Source: Staphylococcus lloydii (GTDB taxonomy: Bacteria > Bacillota > Bacilli > Staphylococcales > Staphylococcaceae). From it: a stretch of DNA of 64,000 nt. Where the stretch lies: NCBI RefSeq assembly GCF_015775975.1, contig NZ_CP064056.1, positions 62,001-126,000 on the forward strand, read 5' to 3'. The translations under genes and the position numbers were made by a program. Under the pieces are notes generated by a model that had not been told where the DNA came from, searched no databases, and was given only the letters and a program-made list of their open reading frames with translations. Position 1 is the first letter of the stretch. The number at the start of each line of letters is the position of its first letter. Below are positions 9,373 through 17,763 of the stretch, piece by piece.

Positions 9373-9632
9373 TATTTACTTTTTACCAATAAGTTAACGG
9401 CTTCATTAATCAATTCTTCTGAATTTTCACCATTATCCTCTGCTGCTTTTACACATTCTATTAAATTTTCACTAACGATAATTCCCATCAAACGTTGGAT
9501 TGAACTTTTTGATGCACTGATTTGAGTAATGACATCTTTACAATCTTTTTCTTCTTCCATCATTTTAATAACGCCATTGAGTTGCCCTTGTATTCTATTA
9601 ATACGATTAATCATTTTTTTATCATAATGCAT
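9372..9632 (-). CDS. cstR: Persulfide-sensing repressor CstR
   Basis: An 86-residue all-helical CsoR-family repressor that senses per- and polysulfides. Counting from the ATG at 9632, Cys31 (EEKDCKD) and Cys60 (LIECVKAAE) fall exactly where the S. aureus CstR sensor cysteines are. The His of the copper-sensing CsoR site is absent, which fits sulfur sensing. A longer in-frame reading to 9728 runs through the operator and has no ribosome site, whereas ggagg lies 8 nt before 9632. It is divergent from cstA and controls both promoters through the two palindromes between them. Confidence 0.93.
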   Translation of the reverse strand: MHYDKKMINRINRIQGQLNGVIKMMEEEKDCKDVITQISASKSSIQRLMGIIVSENLIECVKAAEDNGENSEELINEAVNLLVKSK

Positions 9633-9665
9633 AGTTATTTCCTCCACTTTTAATTGATTAAAATC

Positions 9666-9753
9666 ATAATAATAGATAGAATCGAAAATGTCAAATACCC
9701 CATACGGTATTTGACACGGCGTAAACAAACTGTTAATATACCCCTACAGGTAT
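9666..9753. promoter_or_regulatory. Divergent cstR/cstA promoters with two CstR operators
   Basis: The plus-strand promoter is TTGACA (9711-9716), a 17-nt spacer and TAATAT (9734-9739), driving cstA. The minus-strand promoter is TTGACA (complement of 9689-9694), a 17-nt spacer and TATTAT (complement of 9666-9671), driving cstR-tauE. Operator 1, ATACCCCATACGGTAT, lies at 9695-9710; operator 2, ATACCCCTACAGGTAT, at 9738-9753 overlaps the cstA -10. The arrangement matches the two-operator cst locus known in S. aureus. Confidence 0.88.
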
Positions 9754-9769
9754 TTATTAGGAGGATATT

Positions 9770-10837
9770 ATGAAACAATATAACGAAAACCATATCAACA
9801 ATTTCAGTAAACAAGAATTAGAAAAATTGGGTGCACAAGGTCAACTGATTGACGTTAGAACACAAGAAGAATATGAGCTTGCACACATAAATGGTGCGAC
9901 ATTACATCCTGTAGATAAGATTGAATCGTTCAATAAAGATAAAAACACAACCTATTTTGTACACTGTAAAAGTGGTACCAGAAGTGCTAAAGCGAGCGAA
10001 TATTTAGCTGAACAAGGCTACGACATTGTTAATTTAGACGGTGGCTATAAAGCGTATGAAGCAAAAAACGACGATGATAATACATTTGAAGAAAATACTA
10101 ATGTAGCAATTAAAGCAGAGCGTAAACAATTTAACTATAGTGGTCTTCAATGTCCAGGTCCAATTGTAAACATCAGTAAAGAAGTGAAAAATATCGAAGT
10201 AGGCGAGCAAATCGAGGTTACAGTTACAGATCCTGGGTTCTTTAGTGACATTAAAAGCTGGGTCAAACAAACAGGACATACGTTAGTTAAACTGGATGAA
10301 AGTAATAATGGAATTAATGCCATTATTCAAAAAGAAAAACCAAAAGACTTGGAAGTGAACCATACTGCCAAAGGTACGACAATTGTACTATTTAGTGGTG
10401 AGTTAGATAAAGCAGTGGCAGCAATGATTATTGCGAATGGCGCTAAGGCTGCAGGCAGAGACGTAACTATTTTCTTTACTTTTTGGGGACTCAACGCGTT
10501 GAAAAAGAACCAATCCGTTCATGTTAAAAAGCAAGGTATCGCAAAAATGTTTGACTTGATGTTGCCAAAAACACCTGTACGCATGCCGCTATCTAAAATG
10601 AATATGTTTGGTTTAGGTAATATCATGATGCGCTACGTAATGAAAAAGAAAAATGTTGATTCCTTACCGTCACTCATTGACCAAGCAATCGACCAAGATA
10701 TCAAATTAATCGCTTGCACGATGAGCATGGATGTTATGGGAATTCAGAAAGAAGAGCTCAGAGACGAAGTTGAGTACGGTGGAGTAGGTACTTATATTGG
10801 TGATACAGAAAATGCGAATCATAATTTATTCATCTAA
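9770..10837 (+). CDS. cstA: Multidomain sulfurtransferase CstA (rhodanese-TusA-DsrE)
   Basis: A 355-residue persulfide-relay protein. An N-terminal rhodanese domain carries catalytic Cys66 in VHCKSGTRSA. A central TusA-like domain carries Cys128 in LQCPGPIVNISKE. A C-terminal DsrE-like domain carries Cys316 in IACTMSMDVMGI. These three cysteines coincide with those described for S. aureus CstA. The protein moves sulfane sulfur from low-molecular-weight persulfides between domains during sulfide stress. It is the first gene after the CstR-controlled promoter, and cstB follows after 28 nt. Confidence 0.94.
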   Translation: MKQYNENHINNFSKQELEKLGAQGQLIDVRTQEEYELAHINGATLHPVDKIESFNKDKNTTYFVHCKSGTRSAKASEYLAEQGYDIVNLDGGYKAYEAKNDDDNTFEENTNVAIKAERKQFNYSGLQCPGPIVNISKEVKNIEVGEQIEVTVTDPGFFSDIKSWVKQTGHTLVKLDESNNGINAIIQKEKPKDLEVNHTAKGTTIVLFSGELDKAVAAMIIANGAKAAGRDVTIFFTFWGLNALKKNQSVHVKKQGIAKMFDLMLPKTPVRMPLSKMNMFGLGNIMMRYVMKKKNVDSLPSLIDQAIDQDIKLIACTMSMDVMGIQKEELRDEVEYGGVGTYIGDTENANHNLFI

Positions 10838-10865
10838 TTAAATCTATTAAAAAAGGAGTTTTATA

Positions 10866-12200
10866 ATGTTTTTCAAACAATTTTACGATAATCATTTATC
10901 TCAAGCATCTTATTTAGTTGGCTGTCAACGTACAGGAGAGGCAATAGTAATTGATCCTGTTCGTGATTTAACAAAATATATGGAAGTTGCAGATAGCGAA
11001 GGTTTTAAAATTACACAAGCTGCAGAAACACATATTCACGCTGATTTTGCTTCTGGAATTCGGGACGTAGCAGAACGTTTAAACGCCAATATATATGTAT
11101 CTGGCGAAGGTGATGATCAATTAAGTTATCAAAATATGCCGGAACATACAAATTTTGTTAAAAATCAAGATATTATTCAAGTAGGTAATATTAAATTAGA
11201 AGTCTTGCATACACCTGGTCATACCCCAGAGAGTATTAGTTTCTTACTCACAGATGAAGGTGGCGGCTCAAGTGTTCCAATGGGTTTATTTAGTGGTGAC
11301 TTTATTTTTGTTGGTGATATCGGTAGACCTGATTTACTAGAAAAATCAGTACAAATGGAAGGTACTACAGAGATTGGTGCAAAACAGATGTACCAATCTA
11401 TAGAAGGTGTTAAAGATTTACCAGATTATATTCAAATATGGCCTGGACACGGTGCTGGCAGCCCATGTGGTAAAGCATTAGGTGCTATACCAATGTCTAC
11501 GCTAGGTTACGAAAAAATAAATAACTGGGCATTTAATGTGACAGATGAATCTAAATTTGTTGAAACATTAACATCAAATCAACCAGCGCCACCCCATCAC
11601 TTTGCACAGATGAAAAAAATTAATCAGTTTGGTATGAACATGTATCAACCATACAACGTTTTTCCTAGTTTAGATAATGTAAGAATAGCCTTTGATCTTC
11701 GTAGTAAAGAAGCCTTTCATGGCGGTCATACTGAAGGTACAATCAATATTCCTTACAACAAAAACTTCATTAACCAAATCGGTTGGTATTTAGACTATGA
11801 AAACAGTATAGATTTAATTGGTGATAAATCTACCGTTGAGCAAGCAACACATACTTTACAATTAATTGGCTTTGATAATGTAGCAGGTTATCGTTTACCA
11901 AAATCAGAAATTTTAACCCAATCCATCCATAGCGTTGATATGACTGGTAAAGAAGAATATATACTTGACGTACGTAATGATGAAGAGTGGAATAATGGGC
12001 ACTTAGATCAAGCAGTCAATATTCCGCATGGTAAATTATTAAATGAAAATATTCCATTTAATAAAGAAGATAAAATATATGTACATTGTCAGTCAGGTGT
12101 TAGAAGTTCAATCGCAGTGGGTATATTAGAAAACAAAGGCTATGAAAATGTCGTGAATATTAGAGAAGGCTATCAAGATTTCCCAGAATCATTAAAATAA
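10866..12200 (+). CDS. cstB: Persulfide dioxygenase-rhodanese fusion CstB
   Basis: A 444-residue non-heme Fe(II) persulfide dioxygenase fused to rhodanese modules; CstB oxidises low-molecular-weight persulfides to thiosulfate. The metallo-beta-lactamase domain has ETHIHADFASG (about residues 55-65; the last His of the usual HxHxDH is replaced by Phe), HTPGHTPESISF and GDIGRPDLL. A pseudo-rhodanese segment lies near 265-360. The terminal rhodanese has catalytic Cys408 in VHCQSGVRSS. In S. aureus sqr follows cstB; here a 357-nt non-coding gap and a terminator follow instead. Confidence 0.94.
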   Translation: MFFKQFYDNHLSQASYLVGCQRTGEAIVIDPVRDLTKYMEVADSEGFKITQAAETHIHADFASGIRDVAERLNANIYVSGEGDDQLSYQNMPEHTNFVKNQDIIQVGNIKLEVLHTPGHTPESISFLLTDEGGGSSVPMGLFSGDFIFVGDIGRPDLLEKSVQMEGTTEIGAKQMYQSIEGVKDLPDYIQIWPGHGAGSPCGKALGAIPMSTLGYEKINNWAFNVTDESKFVETLTSNQPAPPHHFAQMKKINQFGMNMYQPYNVFPSLDNVRIAFDLRSKEAFHGGHTEGTINIPYNKNFINQIGWYLDYENSIDLIGDKSTVEQATHTLQLIGFDNVAGYRLPKSEILTQSIHSVDMTGKEEYILDVRNDEEWNNGHLDQAVNIPHGKLLNENIPFNKEDKIYVHCQSGVRSSIAVGILENKGYENVVNIREGYQDFPESLK

Positions 12201-12380
12201 TTTAAAGATGTGGAAAAGTGAGTAATCCTATGAAATTGTTATTGTAAGACAATCAGATATTATAATACCACCAAGATTATTTAGAATAAATAGAAGTTTA
12301 AAAGAAATATAGATATGATTCCTAATTAGTCATAATAGCAATAGATTTATAAAATTAATATAAACCCCTTTCTAGTGGAA

Positions 12381-12423
12381 ATGTAGTGAGCCCAATAAGT
12401 TTTACTTTTTGGGCTCACTACAT
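12381..12423. terminator. Bidirectional terminator between cstB and chrA
   Basis: ATGTAGTGAGCCCAA (12381-12395) pairs with TTGGGCTCACTACAT (12409-12423), with a T-rich loop. It lies in the 12201-12556 gap between convergent genes; I see no other feature in that gap. Confidence 0.7.
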
Positions 12424-12556
12424 AATTAATGGTTTTTACTATCTTTTACATTGAGATAAGATACTATAATTACACGAAATCAATTATTTTAATTTATAAT
12501 GGTTACTTTAATAACTATACTTATAAAATTTATTCTTTGATTATGAACGAGAAAGA

Positions 12557-13720
12557 TTAGTAAAACATTATACCTATTATAATGCCTATTAGCACAATAG
12601 ACCAGGAAGGTAATTTATAATAAACTAGGAATACGAATAATGAGCTAGCTAGAACAAAATCTAATTCTGATTTAATAGTTGAAGCCCAAATCGGATTATA
12701 AAATGCAGCGATAAGAATACCTACTACACCCGCGCTTATACCTTTTAAAAAACCTTCAGCATAAGTGTTAGATTTAATATCATCCCAAAATGGTAACACT
12801 CCAAATAATAATAGAAATGCTGGTAGGAATATAGCGATAGTAGCCAAAATTCCTCCTCCAATACCTTCTATAGACATGCCAATATATGAAGCGAACGTAA
12901 ATAATGGTCCGGGTACAGCTTGAGCAGCAGCATAACCCGTTATGAAGCTATCAGGTGATATTAAACCTTGTGGTACAAACTCATTTTCTAATAAAGGTAA
13001 TACGACATGACCACCTCCAAACACTAAAGAACCAGATCTATAAAAACTATCGAACATTCTAAGCCATAAATTATTCGTCATAGAACTAACTATAGGTAAT
13101 ACAGTTAATAGTAAAAAAAATAATGAAATTGAAATAAAACCTAACATTTTAGGTAATTTAAATGTCTTCACTCTTAAATAATTTTTATCTGTAGAGGTTT
13201 CTTTTAAAAAGATAAGACCATATATACCAGTAATAGATAATGCGATTACTTGAATATAAAGATTATCGATTGTTAGAGATAATATAAGAACAAATAATGC
13301 CAATGTAATGGTACTTTTAGTATTAGTTAATTTTTTACCCATACCTATTACGGCTTGGGCAACAATGGCAACAGCTACTAGTTTTAATCCTTGCATCCAA
13401 GTTAAACTAGAATCATTGTTAATAATTAATGCTGAAAAAACCATAAGTATAATCACAGAAGGAAGTGTAAAACCAATAAAAGAAATAATTCCGCCCAGAA
13501 TTCCTCCTCTAATAGTTCCTATACCAATACCAACTTGGCTGCTTGCAGGTCCAGGTAAAAACTGGCATAGCGCTACTAAATCTGAGTATTCTTTTTCATC
13601 AAGCCATTTTCTTTTCTTAACATACTCATCATAAAAATAACCTAAGTGGGCAGTTGGTCCTCCAAATGATAGTAATCCAAGTTTTAATGCAACTAAAAAT
13701 ATATTTATATATTTATACAT
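12557..13720 (-). CDS. chrA: Chromate transporter, ChrA/CHR family (long form)
   Basis: A 387-residue membrane protein with the two duplicated CHR halves of long-chain chromate ion transporters. The first half has GLLSFGGPTAHLGYFYDEYV and CQFLPGPASSQVGIGIG; the second has SGSLVFGGGHVVLPLLENEFV and AQAVPGPLFTFASYIG. These proteins export chromate. The start ATG at 13720 has a ggagc site upstream on the minus strand. It is the last gene of the arsRBC-chrA transcription unit, 36 nt after arsC, so it may be co-induced by arsenic compounds. True substrate range untested. Confidence 0.88.
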   Translation of the reverse strand: MYKYINIFLVALKLGLLSFGGPTAHLGYFYDEYVKKRKWLDEKEYSDLVALCQFLPGPASSQVGIGIGTIRGGILGGIISFIGFTLPSVIILMVFSALIINNDSSLTWMQGLKLVAVAIVAQAVIGMGKKLTNTKSTITLALFVLILSLTIDNLYIQVIALSITGIYGLIFLKETSTDKNYLRVKTFKLPKMLGFISISLFFLLLTVLPIVSSMTNNLWLRMFDSFYRSGSLVFGGGHVVLPLLENEFVPQGLISPDSFITGYAAAQAVPGPLFTFASYIGMSIEGIGGGILATIAIFLPAFLLLFGVLPFWDDIKSNTYAEGFLKGISAGVVGILIAAFYNPIWASTIKSELDFVLASSLFVFLVYYKLPSWSIVLIGIIIGIMFY

Positions 13721-13756
13721 AAAAAGCTCCTTGTATTTCGTTGATTAATTTTTTAC

Positions 13757-14149
13757 TTAACTATCAAATTCTTTAATTTTTTTGCCAATTTCATCTCTAA
13801 CGCGTTGAAATTCTGACCACTCTTTACCTGCTGGATCATCAAAACCCCAATGCTCTTTTTTAACGTTTGGTGGTAAAATAGGACAATTATCGTCTGCATC
13901 GCTACATAACGTCACGACCAAATCTGATTGTTTTAAAATATCATTATCAATCAAGTCTGACGTATGGTTTGATATATCAATATCTACTTCTTTCATAGCT
14001 TCTATTGCTCTAGGATTAACACCATGCGTTTCAATACCAGCAGAATAGACATTCCAATCTTCACCCAATATTTCCTTTCCCCAACCTTCAGCCATTTGGC
14101 TACGACAAGAGTTTCCTGTACATATAAAATAAATTGTTTTCTTATCCAT
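13757..14149 (-). CDS. arsC: Thioredoxin-coupled arsenate reductase
   Basis: A 130-residue low-molecular-weight phosphatase-fold arsenate reductase. The P-loop CTGNSCRS begins at nucleophile Cys10; the relay cysteines Cys82 and Cys89 are in [10 protein letters not shown]. All three match pI258 ArsC, which reduces As(V) to As(III) with thioredoxin. It lies 17 nt after arsB and 36 nt before chrA. Confidence 0.96.
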   Translation of the reverse strand: MDKKTIYFICTGNSCRSQMAEGWGKEILGEDWNVYSAGIETHGVNPRAIEAMKEVDIDISNHTSDLIDNDILKQSDLVVTLCSDADDNCPILPPNVKKEHWGFDDPAGKEWSEFQRVRDEIGKKIKEFDS

Positions 14150-14166
14150 AATTAAAGCCTCTTTTC

Positions 14167-15456
14167 TTAAAATATGATTAGTGTAAGGTATAAACCTAAG
14201 AGTGTTACAAATAGGACTGGAATAGTAATGATAATTCCAGTTTTAAAGTATGTCCCCCACGAAATCTTCACACCTTTTTGTGTTAAGACATGTAGCCAGA
14301 GAAGTGTTGCTAACGAACCAATTGGTGTAATTTTAGGTCCTAAATCAGAACCTATGACATTCGCATATACCATTCCCTCTTTAATAGTACCCACTACATT
14401 AGATTGTCCAATAGCAATAGCGTCTATTAAAACAGTTGGCATATTATTCATAACAGAGGATAGAAATGCAGCTATAAAACCCATACCCATGATACTGCTT
14501 AATAACCCATAACCAGAAATATTTGTTAGGACATCCCCAAGAATCGTTGTAATACCTACATTTTTTAGCCCAAATACAACAAGGTACATACCAATAGAGA
14601 ATACAACAATATTCCATGGTGCTCCTTTAATGACTTGTTTTGTATGAACTGCTTTAGATTTACGAGCTAATATTACAAAAATAAGAGCAATGATACCAAC
14701 AATGATTGATACAGGTATTGGTATAAACTCACTAACAAGATATCCAAAGAGTAGTACGGCTAATACAATCCATGAAATCTTAAATAATTTAGGATCTTTG
14801 ATTACATTTTTAGGATCTGAAAGATTTTCTGTATCGAACCTTTTAGGTATAGATTTTCTGAAATATAACCATAAGACGAGAATACTAGCAATCAGAGAGA
14901 ATATATTAGGAATAAACATTCGACTAAAATACTCAATAAACCCAATATCAAAGTAATCTGCAGAAACAATATTCACTAAGTTACTAACAATTAAAGGTAG
15001 TGATGTCGTATCTGCAATAAAACCACTGGCAATAATAAAGGGGAAAATCACTTTTTTATTAAACCCTAAAGTCCTTACCATCGCCAATACAATGGGTGTT
15101 AAGATTAAAGCTGCACCATCATTTGCGAAAAATGCTGCTACAACTGATCCTAATAACATAATAAGAACAAACATTTTTAAGCCGTTACCGTTTGAAGCTT
15201 TGACCATATGTATCGCGGACCATTCAAAAAATCCAATTTCATCTAATATTAATGAAATAAGAATAACAGCTACAAATGTTAAGGTAGCATTCCAAACAAT
15301 ACCTGTTACTTCTAATACATTGGAAAAACTTACAACTCCCGTAATGATCGCAACGACAGCTCCAATTAAAGCTGTAATACCAATATCTAAACCTTTTGGT
15401 TGCCAAATTACAAAGGTTAAAGTTAAAAGAAAAATCACAATTGCTAATATTGTCAT
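14167..15456 (-). CDS. arsB: Arsenite efflux membrane protein ArsB
   Basis: A 429-residue ion transporter family protein that expels As(III) and Sb(III). About twelve membrane spans are visible, and the sequence follows pI258 ArsB ([11 protein letters not shown], [14 protein letters not shown] region, [15 protein letters not shown], and the closing [11 protein letters not shown]). The ATG at 15456 overlaps the arsR stop (TGATG), which fixes the start better than the in-frame GTG at 15462. It is coupled to arsR and followed closely by arsC. Confidence 0.95.
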   Translation of the reverse strand: MTILAIVIFLLTLTFVIWQPKGLDIGITALIGAVVAIITGVVSFSNVLEVTGIVWNATLTFVAVILISLILDEIGFFEWSAIHMVKASNGNGLKMFVLIMLLGSVVAAFFANDGAALILTPIVLAMVRTLGFNKKVIFPFIIASGFIADTTSLPLIVSNLVNIVSADYFDIGFIEYFSRMFIPNIFSLIASILVLWLYFRKSIPKRFDTENLSDPKNVIKDPKLFKISWIVLAVLLFGYLVSEFIPIPVSIIVGIIALIFVILARKSKAVHTKQVIKGAPWNIVVFSIGMYLVVFGLKNVGITTILGDVLTNISGYGLLSSIMGMGFIAAFLSSVMNNMPTVLIDAIAIGQSNVVGTIKEGMVYANVIGSDLGPKITPIGSLATLLWLHVLTQKGVKISWGTYFKTGIIITIPVLFVTLLGLYLTLIIF

Positions 15457-15770
15457 CAACACTCACCTTGTTTCATATTTTCACATACACATCGTTCGTT
15501 AGATGTGTTAATAAGGTTTAAGTTGTGATTAACATGATCAAAAATTTCATGATTAAGTCGATACATATGTTTATTACCTTCTTTTCGTGAAAGAACTAAT
15601 TTCTTATCAACTAATGACTTCATATGATGACTTAGGGTAGGTTGTGAAAATTGAAAATATTCTAGTAAATCACAAGCACATAGTTCACCACATGAAAGTA
15701 AATCTATTATTTCCAATCTACTTGGATCAGATAAAACTTTTAATATTGTTGCTACTTCTTGATAAGACAT
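15456..15770 (-). CDS. arsR: Arsenic-responsive repressor ArsR
   Basis: A 104-residue winged-helix ArsR/SmtB-family repressor. The As(III) site is the ELCACDLL motif at about residues 30-37, and the recognition helix is in [13 protein letters not shown]. It represses its own operon and is released by arsenite or antimonite. It is the first gene of the minus-strand arsRBC-chrA operon, preceded by a gagg-type ribosome site and a 34-bp palindrome. Confidence 0.95.
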   Translation of the reverse strand: MSYQEVATILKVLSDPSRLEIIDLLSCGELCACDLLEYFQFSQPTLSHHMKSLVDKKLVLSRKEGNKHMYRLNHEIFDHVNHNLNLINTSNERCVCENMKQGEC

Positions 15771-15791
15771 AACTATACCTCCTAGATACTA

Positions 15792-15825
15792 CATAGACTA
15801 TCATCTATATAGATGATAGTCTATG
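15792..15825. promoter_or_regulatory. 34-bp perfect palindrome upstream of arsR
   Basis: Positions 15792-15825 read the same on both strands: the half is CATAGACTATCATCTAT. It lies 22 nt before the arsR start and is the likely ArsR operator. TTTTT follows on the plus strand, so it could also fold as a hairpin that stops transcription toward 16 kb. Confidence 0.75.
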
Positions 15826-15862
15826 TTTTTGTTCTTGTGAATCTATAGGATTGGGGAATGAG

Positions 15863-15920
15863 AAAAAAAACCGCATCATCTACTGATAAGCAGAAGCGTA
15901 TCATAAGTGATGCGGTTTTT
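15863..15920. repeat. Intact copy of the dispersed GATAAGCAGAAG stem-loop repeat
   Basis: AAAAACCGCATCA (about 15866-15878) pairs with TGATGCGGTTTTT (about 15908-15920) around the core GATAAGCAGAAGCGTATCA. Degraded copies occur at 4891, 8241, 20421, 39526, 45905 and 47353. The A-run and T-run at the ends make it look like a bidirectional terminator. Confidence 0.7.
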
Positions 15921-16021
15921 AATTATTTTAATAAATACAAATAAAGCAAAGCGATGAATAATTTAGTAAAATAATTATTATATACTTATAGAAAATAATC
16001 TTTGATTAGAAAGGATTGACA

Positions 16022-17215
16022 ATGATGTTCGAAGATATAATCAGTAAAGAACGTTTGATTTTTAAGTCTATGCACTTTGCTCTTGATAAGCTTTCTCAAG
16101 ATGAAATTTATAATTTAATGAAAAACTATTATGAGGGCATGAAAATAAAAGAACTTTTAGAAAAATATAGGTTAGATTTAAAGATCACTAATATTGTACC
16201 TTATTTTCCAGTCTATTTAACTGATATAGAATGTCCCTACTGTCAAGGGTATATGACTGCTGTTTTTGTCTCACGAACTAATGAAGAAATACTGAAAATT
16301 AAGAATTGTAATGTATGTAGTCATACATTAGATAAAAATTGTAGATGTGAAAATTGTAGAGAGATGGAAAATAGACAAAAAGAGAGATTGTATATTTTAA
16401 AAAATAATATGCTAAAAGAATTGATAATGGATGAGTCAAAGAAAGAAGTCATAGAAGAAAATGATCTTAATATGAGACAACGTTTATATTTAGCTTCGGT
16501 ATTGCATTGTAGATTGACAGAAGATATTAAGAAATTGAAACCAATAGATGAAATTATAGATTTTATAGGCCCAAGTTTTAATTTTACAATTGATATTTTT
16601 AAATATTTGTATAATACGAAGGTTATATCAATAGATGAACAATCACCTTTAGAAGCGTTCACTTTTGATTTGGATGACGAGATAATTACAAGTTTTAGCG
16701 TTGATAAAGTTAAGTATAGGCTAAATATAACTCCTTATGACGATGATTATGGTCTTATGATTAAAAGGTTGCTTTATCCTGATGAATCGTTGTTTAATAA
16801 CGAATTTTGTTATGAATTATGGAAGGAAATTAATCTTGCTGAGTCTATACAATATTTTAAACATCATATGAATAAAGTTAAATTTAATACAGAGATTGGT
16901 GAGAAGACAAGAAGAACTTTTGAAAGAATTGTGGAGTATTTTTCGCTTTCTGAAATTTTCTACATTATCCATAAATCTATAGCTAATGGTACTAAATTGT
17001 ATCAATCAGGTGAATATTCCAAGACACATGCTATTAATATAGTCAAAAGAGAAATATCAAACTATAGTGAAAGAGTTTTAGCAAACAATTGGAGTTTAAC
17101 AGGATATAATAGAGATTATAATCTTCCTGAGTCGACGCTAAGCAAAATTTTATTTAATAATATAATGAAAATTGATTATTTAGGATTTAGAAATGCACCC
17201 ACTAAACAACTATAA
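16022..17215 (+). CDS. Uncharacterised protein with paired zinc-ribbon cysteines
   Basis: A protein of about 397 residues that I do not recognise. Near residues 36-52 is YYEGMKIKELLEKYRL, which looks like a helix-turn-helix of the resolvase/transposase type. Cysteine pairs follow: CPYC (71-74), CNVC (96-99) and CRCENC (107-112), enough for one or two zinc ribbons. The rest is mostly helical and charged with no catalytic motif I can name; an aromatic segment YNRDYNLPESTLSKILF is near the C-terminus. The ATG at 16022 has aaagga 6 nt upstream; an in-frame TTG at 16016 overlaps that site. A DUF1643 fragment follows after 48 nt. It might be DNA-binding or an accessory defence protein, but that is a guess. 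Confidence 0.6.
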   Translation: MMFEDIISKERLIFKSMHFALDKLSQDEIYNLMKNYYEGMKIKELLEKYRLDLKITNIVPYFPVYLTDIECPYCQGYMTAVFVSRTNEEILKIKNCNVCSHTLDKNCRCENCREMENRQKERLYILKNNMLKELIMDESKKEVIEENDLNMRQRLYLASVLHCRLTEDIKKLKPIDEIIDFIGPSFNFTIDIFKYLYNTKVISIDEQSPLEAFTFDLDDEIITSFSVDKVKYRLNITPYDDDYGLMIKRLLYPDESLFNNEFCYELWKEINLAESIQYFKHHMNKVKFNTEIGEKTRRTFERIVEYFSLSEIFYIIHKSIANGTKLYQSGEYSKTHAINIVKREISNYSERVLANNWSLTGYNRDYNLPESTLSKILFNNIMKIDYLGFRNAPTKQL

Positions 17216-17262
17216 ATTAGATAACGTTGCTATTTCAATATAAATGCTGAGGTGATAAATTG

Positions 17263-17520
17263 GTGAATTTTAAAAAATTAGACAACTATGAATCGAACCT
17301 ATACTCCAATATATCGACACCAACCAACCTAAAGCATCTAGAAAATGCTTATGATAAGTATACAGATATTCAAATTATGAAAGCAGTCAAAGAATTAGAA
17401 GAAGTAATATTAGCTTGGGGAGCCTATGCTAAGAAGCCAGTTGTTGAAATGAGGGTTAATGAAGCCTTAGAGATGTTGAAACCACATAAAAAGAAAGTGA
17501 AGTATCTCATCAACTCATAA
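17263..17520 (+). pseudogene. DUF1643-like C-terminal fragment
   Basis: 85 residues. The part LKHLENAYDKYTDIQIMKAV and then EEVILAWGAYAKKPVVEMRV, with MLKPHKKKVKYLI, resembles the C-terminal half of DUF1643 proteins, which have a conserved WG after a beta strand. The N-terminal half of that family, with its asparagine-rich core, is absent. It has its own gaggtg ribosome site and a GTG at 17263 (TTG 17260 also possible), so a small protein could still be made. I treat it as a truncated relic; confidence in the family is moderate. Confidence 0.45.
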
Positions 17521-17719
17521 ACCAATGAAATTATGCATCCACTGGTTATACCAAAGGTATTTAGTTAATATTTTCTTAGTAAATATCAGATACATTACTA
17601 TTATTTTCGAAATAATGGTTTTGAGAAATTATATTTGTTCACATACTAAACATATTTAACCTATTTAAAATTATCTTTAATCAATAACAAAAATATCAAA
17701 TTAGAAGATATATATAAGC

Positions 17720-17757
17720 AAAACTCTCGATAACTATAAAATTATCGAGAGTTTTAT
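17720..17757. terminator. Terminator of the QacA-like exporter gene
   Basis: AAAACTCTCGATAA (17720-17733) pairs with TTATCGAGAGTTTT (17742-17755). On the minus strand it follows the exporter stop codon closely; it can work on both strands. Confidence 0.8.
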
Positions 17758-17763
17758 TTATAT

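Noticed and set aside
9633-9728. An N-terminal extension of CstR to 9728
   Set aside because: It would translate the promoter and operator region; the ATG at 9632 has a ggagg site and puts both sensor cysteines at the known positions.
12201-12556. A degraded sqr after cstB
   Set aside because: I found no frame with flavoprotein-like sequence in this 356-nt gap.
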